The translations under genes and the position numbers were made by a program. The notes beneath the pieces were generated by a model that made no database searches, was not told the origin of the DNA, and saw only the letters and a list, made by a program, of their open reading frames with translations. DNA of 5,753 bases from Candidatus Hydrothermarchaeota archaeon (GTDB taxonomy: Archaea; Hydrothermarchaeota; Hydrothermarchaeia; Hydrothermarchaeales; BMS3B). This document shows, in pieces, positions 1 to 4,611 of this stretch. The DNA is taken from assembly GCA_015521945.1 (NCBI GenBank), contig WANG01000127.1, positions 1 through 5,753 on the forward strand, written 5' to 3'. Each line of letters opens with the position of its first letter. Position 1 is the first letter of the stretch.

Positions 1-2
1 GC

Positions 3-125
3 CGGCGGGAGTTCGCCAGCCTTGAGCACCTCAGGCAGGTTGACTTCCTGGAGGGTGTGCTGGGCAGTGAGGAGCGCATAGAGAGGTACCTCAGGCGGCT
101 ATCAAAGCTCGGGGGTAGCTTTTAA
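3..125 (+). CDS. C-terminal end of an unidentified protein (5' partial)
   Basis: Only one plus-strand frame stays open from the left edge. It gives 40 residues, beginning RREFASLEHLRQ and ending LSKLGGSF, followed by TAA at 123-125. The tail is highly charged, rich in Arg, Glu and Leu, and predicted helical, with no motif I recognise. Codon use (AGG, ATA, CTC, GAG) matches the neighbouring genes, which supports real coding. The stop codon sits inside the putative TATA box of the next gene, so there is essentially no spacer. It lies beside an ArsR regulator and, further on, an RNA ligase partner gene, but the fragment is too short to say whether it is functionally related. No function is assigned. 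Confidence 0.6.
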   Translation, partial: RREFASLEHLRQVDFLEGVLGSEERIERYLRRLSKLGGSF

Positions 126-128
126 ATC
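118..128 (+). promoter_or_regulatory. Putative archaeal TATA box for the ArsR-family gene
   Basis: The element GCTTTTAAATC is the only A/T-rich block before the ArsR gene. Its centre is about 27 bp from the ATG at 151. Archaeal TATA boxes lie roughly 25-27 bp upstream of the transcription start, so transcription would begin at or within a few bases of the start codon (leaderless or nearly so). The box overlaps the TAA stop (123-125) of the upstream gene. A GGGAG at 140-144, six bases before the ATG, could act as a Shine-Dalgarno on a read-through transcript from upstream. Confidence 0.5.
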
Positions 129-150
129 GTTAACCCTGCGGGAGCAGAAT

Positions 151-696
151 ATGAAGCAGGTGAAGCTGGAGCTCCTGCTCAACATGCTCGGAAACGAGAC
201 CCGGAGGGAAATCCTCCAGCTCCTCTCGGAGCGCCCCTGCTACATCAGCGAGCTCTCCCAGACCCTCAGGATAGGTCAGAAGGCGGTGATTGAGCACCTT
301 GAGCTGATGCGGCAGGCTGGCATACTTGACACCCGCGTGGAGAAGATAGAGAAGGGCAGGCCCAGGAAGTACTACACCATCGCGGAGGACGTTATAATAG
401 AGGTTAGGATATCACCCCACCACTTCAGGATAGAGAGGCTCCTCCCCGGGATAAACCCGCAGGTGCTTGAAGCCTTCCCCAACCTGGCGTCCCTGCTGCT
501 CCGCATAGAGGAGACCCTGGAGGTGAGCAGCGGCGCCAGGGTGGAGGAGCTCAGGAAGATTCACTCCGAGCTCATGAAGGAGCACGAGAAGCTGAACGAG
601 GCGAAGCGTGTTATTGAGTACCTGCAGCGCAGGATACGCGAGGAGATACGCAAGGAGGTTGCCGCCGAGGAGCTCAGGCAGCTCCTCTACCCGTGA
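151..696 (+). CDS. ArsR-family winged-helix transcriptional regulator with C-terminal coiled coil
   Basis: This 181-residue protein is probably a cytoplasmic DNA-binding regulator. Residues about 8-78 form an ArsR-type winged helix: LGNETRREILQLLSERP (helices 1-2), CYISELSQTLRIGQKAVIEHL (turn and recognition helix), then AGILDTRVEKIEKGRPRKYYTI (wing). The motifs LGNETRR and GRPRKYY are typical of a group of ArsR regulators common in euryarchaea. Residues about 90-125 form a linker, and about 131-175 a Glu/Lys/Arg-rich heptad-like helix likely to be a dimerising coiled coil. It has one cysteine (C30) and no ArsR metal-binding CxC motif or SurR-like CxxC redox switch, so the signal it senses is unknown. 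ATG 151 is chosen because it has GGGAG six bases upstream and lies at TATA spacing. The 3' end overlaps the convergent RNA ligase partner gene by 10 bp. Confidence 0.88.
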   Translation: MKQVKLELLLNMLGNETRREILQLLSERPCYISELSQTLRIGQKAVIEHLELMRQAGILDTRVEKIEKGRPRKYYTIAEDVIIEVRISPHHFRIERLLPGINPQVLEAFPNLASLLLRIEETLEVSSGARVEELRKIHSELMKEHEKLNEAKRVIEYLQRRIREEIRKEVAAEELRQLLYP

Positions 697-1382
697 TGCA
701 GGTGCCTGAGGTACTCCTCAAGCATCTTGGGAAAGCTGGTGCCCTCAACGAAGCGCAGCCCCAAGCGCTCCGCCCACTTCTTTATACCCTCATCGCTCGC
801 CACCACACCCGCGTCCATCTCCTTGGCGAGCAGGAGCACGTCCAGGTCAGGTGCGCTGTCCAGGGTTCCGTACCTCAGGGCGTTCCTGTACTTCGCCCTG
901 AACTCCTTGATAATCCTGCCCGTTGACTCCAGCTTTATGTCCTCCCTCTCCCGCCTCTTCTGCGCCAGGGTGGTCGCCTCCTCGGCTGCACGCCAGATGC
1001 AGTGCTCCGCCACCTTCATCCCCCTGTTCATCCGCTCCCTCATGTCCTTAACGTACTCGTAGAAGACCTCAGCGGGAATCTTCACCTCAAACCTGTTGGG
1101 CGTCTTCTTCACCAGCCAGGTGTCCACCTCCACCACCAGCTCGTCATCGCACCCGTACCTCCTGAGGAACTGCACCAGCTCCTCGTACACCGAGGGGAAG
1201 GGTATGTGGCAGGAGATGTTCAGCTTTATCCTGGCATCGGCTATGAGCCCGAGGGTTCTGGCAACCGCATCGCACAGCTCCTCCCCCTCCCTTCTCAGCT
1301 CCGCATCCGTGAGAGCGGTGGTATCCAGCACAAACCTCTGCTTCTCCCTGGGCTTGCTCATCGGAAAAACCTTGTCCGGCAT
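687..1382 (-). CDS. RNA ligase partner protein (COG1458-type, PIN-domain)
   Basis: This 231-residue protein resembles the archaeal family annotated 'RNA ligase partner protein', often encoded beside the archaeal ATP-dependent RNA ligase. Its biochemical role is not established. The opening QRFVLDTTALTDAELR (about 15-30) and the block APDLDVLLLAKEMDAGVVASDEGIKK (177-202) follow a PIN-nuclease layout. Candidate acidic metal ligands are D20, D179/D181 and D197, with E68/E69 possible for the middle helix, so RNase or RNA-binding activity is an inference. ATG 1382 is 12 bp past the rtcA stop. An in-frame ATG at 1361 (M8, MSKPREKQRF) is an alternative nearer the usual family start. An A/T-rich run at 1385-1392 could be a weak internal promoter serving that second start. 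It is the last gene of the cluster, and no ligase gene is visible in the window. Confidence 0.85.
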   Translation of the reverse strand: MPDKVFPMSKPREKQRFVLDTTALTDAELRREGEELCDAVARTLGLIADARIKLNISCHIPFPSVYEELVQFLRRYGCDDELVVEVDTWLVKKTPNRFEVKIPAEVFYEYVKDMRERMNRGMKVAEHCIWRAAEEATTLAQKRREREDIKLESTGRIIKEFRAKYRNALRYGTLDSAPDLDVLLLAKEMDAGVVASDEGIKKWAERLGLRFVEGTSFPKMLEEYLRHLHHG

Positions 1383-1394
1383 CCTAAAAATACT

Positions 1395-2444
1395 TTATCC
1401 GCCGAGGCGGGGGTTCTCGTACCCCACGCCCTCTATCTCAACCCTCACCACCCCTCCCTCCTCTTCCACCGCAACCCCCGCCTCAAGGAGGTGCTCAACC
1501 AAGCGCAGGTTGGTGCGGAGATGGGAGCTCACCTCCCTTACTAAGAACACCGAGGTGCCCCTGGCGAGGGCCATGAAGGGCACCAGCTGGTCAGCCAGGT
1601 GGACGTCCACGGTGGCGTCGCTCCTAAGCTCGCGCAGCAGCGCCTGCGCCGCCTCCGCTCCCACCAGCTCCGCCCTCTTCCCCGGCTCCCCGAGGGCGCA
1701 GGCGCCCATGGTGGTGCGCTCAAACTCCCCCCACAGGGTTATACCTGCACCTCTGGAAGGGTGCTCCCCGCGCTCCAGCTCCACCCTGGGAGAGAACTCC
1801 TCCAGCACCCTGCACGCAGCGGCGCTCATCCTCTCCACCACATGCCCCGGAAGCCTGGAGGCGTGGGCTATCCCCCCAACCTCCACAAGCCGCCCCCTCT
1901 CCCCGCCTCTGAAGCTCTCAAGCACCCGTGCGGGCTTTACCCTGAGCCTCACCCTGCCCCCGCCCTGGGGGTAGTAACCCCTGGCATCCACCCTGAGGGA
2001 GGCGTCCACACCCATGCGCCCGAGCACCCGCAGGAGCACCTTGGCGACGTAGTCAATGCTGGGCGCCCAGCGCACGTCCGTGCCCCCGCACAGCCTCAGG
2101 GTTACCTCATGGGGTGCAAACACCGCTGGAAGGAGAAGGAGCTGAATAAGGAGGGAAATGCTGGCAGCGGTGCCCGTGTCTGCCCTGACCTCATGCCTCC
2201 AGGTGCCACCCGGGGTGAAGCGCAGGAGCTTTGAGCCGGGCACCGCTCCCTCCACCCTGCCCCCGCACATCAGCGCCAGGGCACGAGCACCGTGGGCGTG
2301 CTGCACCCCCAGCCCCGGCTTCGGGCGGTTGGCTCGGATGTTGAACACCTCCACCTCCCTGCCAAGAACCGCGGCAAGAGCTAAGGTGGTGCGCAGAACC
2401 TGCCCGCCGCCCTCGCCAAAGCTCCCATCAACCCGCATGCTCAT
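1395..2444 (-). CDS. rtcA: RNA 3'-terminal phosphate cyclase
   Basis: RtcA converts an RNA 3'-phosphate to a 2',3'-cyclic phosphate using ATP, through a covalent enzyme-AMP intermediate. At 349 residues it has full family length. Family landmarks are the N-terminal GSFGEGGGQVLR (7-18), RANRPKPGLGVQH (38-49), GGTDVRWAPS (120-129), RGYYPQGGG (155-163), HLADQLVPFMAL (282-293) and SSHLRTN (306-312). H308 in the last motif is the expected nucleotidylated histidine, equivalent to His309 of E. coli RtcA. I see no frameshift or lost key residue, so it should be active. The start ATG (2442-2444) overlaps the upstream gene's TGA by 4 bp and has no clear Shine-Dalgarno, which suggests translational coupling; ATG at 2438 (M3) is a possible alternative. 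Unlike the bacterial rtcBA arrangement, no rtcB ligase is adjacent; the neighbours are roadblock-like proteins and the RNA ligase partner. Confidence 0.95.
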   Translation of the reverse strand: MSMRVDGSFGEGGGQVLRTTLALAAVLGREVEVFNIRANRPKPGLGVQHAHGARALALMCGGRVEGAVPGSKLLRFTPGGTWRHEVRADTGTAASISLLIQLLLLPAVFAPHEVTLRLCGGTDVRWAPSIDYVAKVLLRVLGRMGVDASLRVDARGYYPQGGGRVRLRVKPARVLESFRGGERGRLVEVGGIAHASRLPGHVVERMSAAACRVLEEFSPRVELERGEHPSRGAGITLWGEFERTTMGACALGEPGKRAELVGAEAAQALLRELRSDATVDVHLADQLVPFMALARGTSVFLVREVSSHLRTNLRLVEHLLEAGVAVEEEGGVVRVEIEGVGYENPRLGG

Positions 2445-2791
2445 GAGCTGTACAGCAGTTCATCAAACCGCGTCTTCTCCCGCTCTCCTGGGGCGGAGGC
2501 TGCACCCTCGGCAATCCAGCGCAGGTAGAGCTTCACCAGCGCCAGGCAGGGCTGAGAGCTGAACTCTAAGTAAACCACCCTGCCGCCGTACACCCTGAGG
2601 TAGGCGCACCCCTGAGGGCGCACCACCACCATCTCCTCCAGCCCCTGAAGCTCCTCAATCACCGACAGCTTGAACTTCAGGCTCTCCGGCTTCTCAATCC
2701 CCTCTGCAGCGAGCACCTCATCCCCGCTGAAGAGCATGTACCCGGAGAGCTCCGGCATCACCCTGTGCAGCTTCTCTAAGCCCTCCTTCAT
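2441..2791 (-). CDS. Small roadblock/LC7-like protein (second of a pair, tentative fold)
   Basis: This 116-residue soluble protein has no catalytic motif that I recognise. Reading predicted structure by eye, it runs helix (1-12), two strands around a Gly turn (LSGYMLFSGDEVLAAEG, 15-31), a long helix (37-50), three strands (EMVVVRPQ, CAYLRVYGG, RVVYLEFSS) and a final helix (81-95), then a polar tail (100-116). That order matches the roadblock/LC7 (MglB-like) fold, whose members dimerise and often bind or regulate small GTPases or act as scaffolds. The assignment is by pattern only. It overlaps its upstream neighbour by 4 bp (2788-2791) and rtcA by 4 bp (2441-2444), so it sits inside a coupled operon. 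A role in recruiting or regulating the RNA-end enzymes is a hypothesis. C62 and C82 are its only cysteines. Confidence 0.75.
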   Translation of the reverse strand: MKEGLEKLHRVMPELSGYMLFSGDEVLAAEGIEKPESLKFKLSVIEELQGLEEMVVVRPQGCAYLRVYGGRVVYLEFSSQPCLALVKLYLRWIAEGAASAPGEREKTRFDELLYSS

Positions 2792-3105
2792 GCCATCGTC
2801 TCCGCTATGACCTCCCTTACCTGCGAGAGCATCTTGGTCTCGGGCTTATCAGCCTCAAAGAACACCACCACGTCCGCATCCTCCTGCAGGAGCACCAGCG
2901 CCTTGAACTCGCTGAACTTCAGCCTGGCGCTCTGGGCATCGGAGTGGAGCTGCCGAACAAAGGCTGGAAGCACCGTTGCCACCTCCTTGAGGTCCCTCTT
3001 CTCCTCCTCACCAAGCACCTCATCGCTCTTAACAACGTAGCAGGAGATTACCCCGTCAATCTCAGCTATGTCGCTTGCCAGCTTGTATGCGATGAGCTCA
3101 TCCAT
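2788..3105 (-). CDS. Small roadblock/LC7-like protein (first of a pair, tentative fold)
   Basis: This 105-residue acidic soluble protein has a helix (2-14), then IDGVISCYVVKSDEVL (16-31; two strands around a turn, in the place where roadblock proteins carry a Gly-Val-x-G strand), a helix (33-54), strands ALVLLQED and ADVVVFFEAD (69-86), and a closing helix (88-104). This gives the same helix-strand-helix-strand-helix order as the gene downstream, though side-by-side identity looks low. The two could form a heterodimer, as roadblock proteins often do; this is inference. It is the first gene of the rtcA cluster: a TATA box lies 26 bp upstream of its ATG, and GGAG lies 8 bases before the ATG. 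Its TGA overlaps the next ATG by 4 bp. I do not recognise a named family, and an unrelated small alpha/beta fold is possible. Confidence 0.75.
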   Translation of the reverse strand: MDELIAYKLASDIAEIDGVISCYVVKSDEVLGEEEKRDLKEVATVLPAFVRQLHSDAQSARLKFSEFKALVLLQEDADVVVFFEADKPETKMLSQVREVIAETMA

Positions 3106-3126
3106 GTTTCCTACTCCCCCGGCATG

Positions 3127-3136
3127 CTATATAAGC
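3127..3136 (-). promoter_or_regulatory. BRE/TATA promoter of the roadblock-rtcA-RNA ligase partner operon
   Basis: On the minus strand the sequence CGAAGCTTATATAGC gives a purine-rich BRE (CGAAGC) followed by TTATATA. The TATA centre is about 26 bp upstream of the ATG at 3105, which predicts transcription starting at or next to the start codon. The element lies in the 45-bp gap after the membrane regulator's stop codon, so the rtcA cluster probably has its own promoter, with possible read-through from upstream. A GGAG motif 8 bases before the ATG would be included only in a read-through transcript. Confidence 0.6.
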
Positions 3137-3150
3137 TTCGCCCTCCTGCT

Positions 3151-4068
3151 TCATGTCCTCTTCACCAGGTATATCTTGTTCCGCCTGCCCACGGGCTCCT
3201 TCCTGATGATTCCCCTGCGCTCAAGCTCGGAGAGTATCTTGCTCACCTTGGTCTTGGAGAAGCCCGTGAGCTCAACTATCTCCCTCTGGTCAATGCCGTC
3301 GTTCTCCACTATCAGCTTCATTATCTTCTGCTCATCCTCCCTGAGCACCTCTATCTTCTCCTCCATGGGAGCCCTGCGCCTGTGCAGGTAAACCGCTGCA
3401 CCGCCCGCTGCTCCAGCCGCCACCACCAGAGCCGCCAGGATGTAGCTGAAGGGTATCCCGCGCCCCATGAGGGGCTCGTAGATGACTATAACCCCGAAGT
3501 TTCTGAGCTGCGGGGGGATGGGCGCCTCCAGCTCCCAGCGAAGTATCATCCTCCTGCCATCCGAGCCGAGAGAGCTGGGAGGGCTGCTCTCCACAACCCC
3601 GTAGCCCGGGGGGAGGACCACGCTGAAGTTGAAAGCCCTGGTGGCGCTCATCAGCTTGGGGGTGAAGCTCAGCATGTAGCAGGGGGTGGTGCCGCACCTT
3701 GGAGACTCAACCCTGGTGGTTATTCCGGCGGGGGTGTAGGAGTACTCCAGCAGAACCCTCTCGCCCCGCTTCACCGCCTCGGGAAAGGTTATGGTGACGT
3801 AGGTGTACTCCCCGCTGGTGCTCGGCTCCACCACCGCATCAACGCTCCTGCCATCAACCAGCACCTCCACCTGGCGGAAGCTCCCGGGGAGAGGGTACCT
3901 GAACTTCTCTAAGGGCTCAGTGGCGTCGTTGTACACCAGCATCCTGACCTCCGCTGCGGGCGGGCTCGCGGAGAGGTCAAGGGTTATGGTGTGGCTTATG
4001 ACCTCTATGCCGTGGACGCCTTGCACCAGCAGAAGCAGCATCACTGCCGTGGCTACCCTGATACCCAT
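3151..4068 (-). CDS. Membrane-anchored winged-helix transcriptional regulator (COG2512-like)
   Basis: This is a one-membrane-span protein with an exported N-terminal domain and a cytoplasmic DNA-binding domain. Residue numbers count from GTG 4104, which gives 317 residues. A signal peptide covers about 13-32 (MGIRVATAVMLLLLVQGVHG), then a beta-rich exported domain (33-215), one transmembrane helix (219-241), a basic stop-transfer HRRR (241-244), and a MarR-like winged helix (252-315) with the recognition segment GFSKTKVSKILSELERRGII and wing RKEPVGRRNKIYLV. C137 and C142, the only cysteines, lie in the exported part and could form a disulfide. Architecture and motifs fit archaeal membrane-associated regulators; the ligand and target genes are unknown. 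Possible starts are GTG 4104, ATG 4101 and ATG 4068. I chose 4068 because it leaves a standard signal peptide and the TATA box at 4121-4127 predicts transcription from about 4097. Regulation of the flanking genes, including itself, is plausible. Confidence 0.85.
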   Translation of the reverse strand: MGIRVATAVMLLLLVQGVHGIEVISHTITLDLSASPPAAEVRMLVYNDATEPLEKFRYPLPGSFRQVEVLVDGRSVDAVVEPSTSGEYTYVTITFPEAVKRGERVLLEYSYTPAGITTRVESPRCGTTPCYMLSFTPKLMSATRAFNFSVVLPPGYGVVESSPPSSLGSDGRRMILRWELEAPIPPQLRNFGVIVIYEPLMGRGIPFSYILAALVVAAGAAGGAAVYLHRRRAPMEEKIEVLREDEQKIMKLIVENDGIDQREIVELTGFSKTKVSKILSELERRGIIRKEPVGRRNKIYLVKRT

Positions 4069-4120
4069 CCTTCCATTCCCCTGCGCTGATCTTCCCGGCA
4101 TCACTATTTATTCACGCAGG

Positions 4121-4134
4121 TATTTAACTTTTCG
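4121..4134 (-). promoter_or_regulatory. BRE/TATA promoter for the membrane-anchored regulator
   Basis: The minus strand reads CGAAAAGTTAAATA, a near-consensus archaeal BRE (CGAAAAG) plus TATA element (TTAAATA). The TATA centre near 4124 predicts transcription from about 4097, just inside the two upstream candidate start codons (4104 and 4101) and about 30 bases before ATG 4068. On the plus strand the same A/T block reads TATTTAAC and could serve moaE, with initiation near 4150 and a leader of about 22 bases, so divergent promoters may share it. Confidence 0.55.
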
Positions 4135-4143
4135 TTAACTTTT
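4124..4143. repeat. Tandem 9-bp direct repeat in the divergent promoter region
   Basis: TTAACTTTT occurs at 4124-4132 and again at 4135-4143, separated by CG, giving an 11-bp period of about one helical turn. The first copy overlaps the BRE/TATA of the membrane regulator. Spacing on one face of the DNA and position between divergent genes fit a regulator binding site, or a duplicated promoter element; the sequence alone does not decide. Confidence 0.5.
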
Positions 4144-4171
4144 TTCACGGTAGGCTGGTGCGGGTAGGCGG

Positions 4172-4606
4172 ATGCACATGCAGGACAGGTGGGTCAGGCT
4201 GCAGGAAGAGGAGTTCTCGGTGCAGGAGGAGGTTGAGCGGGTTCTGAAGGTGAGCAGGCGCATCGGCGGGGTGGTGTGCTTCATAGGGGCGGTGCGTGAC
4301 TTCTCGGAGGGGCGGGAGGTCACGAAGCTGGAGTTTGAGCACTACTCCGGCATGGCCGAGGAGGAGCTTGAGAGGATTCGCCAGGAGGCGAAGCAGAAGT
4401 TCGGTGCCACGGAGATAAGCGTGGTGCACCGCTACGGCAGCCTTGAGCCCGGGGACACCATAGTGCTGGTGGTGGCAGGTGCTGAGCACAGGGAGCAGGC
4501 TTTCGGGGCGTGCAGGTACGTGATAGACGAGCTCAAGAAGAGGGTGCCCATCTGGAAGAAGGAGCACACCCCCGAGGGCGAGGTGTGGGTGCAGGAGCAC
4601 CCGTGA
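4172..4606 (+). CDS. moaE: Molybdopterin synthase catalytic (large) subunit MoaE
   Basis: MoaE acts with the sulfur carrier MoaD to insert the dithiolene sulfurs into precursor Z (cPMP), making molybdopterin for molybdenum or tungsten enzymes in the cytoplasm. At 144 residues it has normal family length. Diagnostic segments are GGVVCFIGAVRD (32-43), LEFEHYSGMAEEEL (53-66), VVHRYGSLEPGD (84-95), AEHREQAFGACRYVIDELKK (104-123) and VPIWKKE (125-131). K122 and K129 correspond to the active-site lysines K119 and K126 of E. coli MoaE, and H106/R107 match its conserved His-Arg. ATG 4172 has only a weak GGCGG before it; ATG 4178 (M3) is an alternative. Other cofactor genes (moaA, moaC, moaD) are not in the window. 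It is followed within 5 bp, or overlapped, by the decarboxylase gene. Confidence 0.95.
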   Translation: MHMQDRWVRLQEEEFSVQEEVERVLKVSRRIGGVVCFIGAVRDFSEGREVTKLEFEHYSGMAEEELERIRQEAKQKFGATEISVVHRYGSLEPGDTIVLVVAGAEHREQAFGACRYVIDELKKRVPIWKKEHTPEGEVWVQEHP

Positions 4607-4611
4607 GGAGC

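Noticed and set aside
151..696. Calling the ArsR-family protein a SurR redox regulator or a metal-sensing ArsR
   Set aside because: There is only one cysteine (C30), so neither the SurR CxxC switch nor an ArsR CxC metal site is present.
1002..1544. Plus-strand open frame (180 codons) across the rtcA / RNA ligase partner junction
   Set aside because: His/Leu/Pro-rich shadow of two recognised minus-strand genes, with no archaeal promoter or ribosome site.
1096..1974. Long plus-strand open frame (292 codons) opposite rtcA and the RNA ligase partner gene
   Set aside because: Translation is low-complexity (Ser/Thr/Pro/Arg runs) and lies antisense to two well-recognised proteins. Long antisense frames are expected in GC-rich DNA.
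2742..2755. Perfect inverted repeat CCGGAG-AG-CTCCGG
   Set aside because: It lies inside a coding region, has only a 2-base loop and no T-run; chance palindromes of this size are common in GC-rich sequence.
2944..3912. Long plus-strand open frame (322 codons) opposite the membrane regulator
   Set aside because: It spans two unrelated minus-strand genes and their promoter region, has His/Leu/Pro-rich composition and no motif; the minus strand has signal peptide, membrane helix and winged helix in the right order.
4139..4145. Short T-run (CTTTTTT) as a possible plus-strand terminator
   Set aside because: No plus-strand gene ends upstream of it within the intergenic region, and it forms part of the TTAACTTTT repeat, so a promoter or operator role is more likely.
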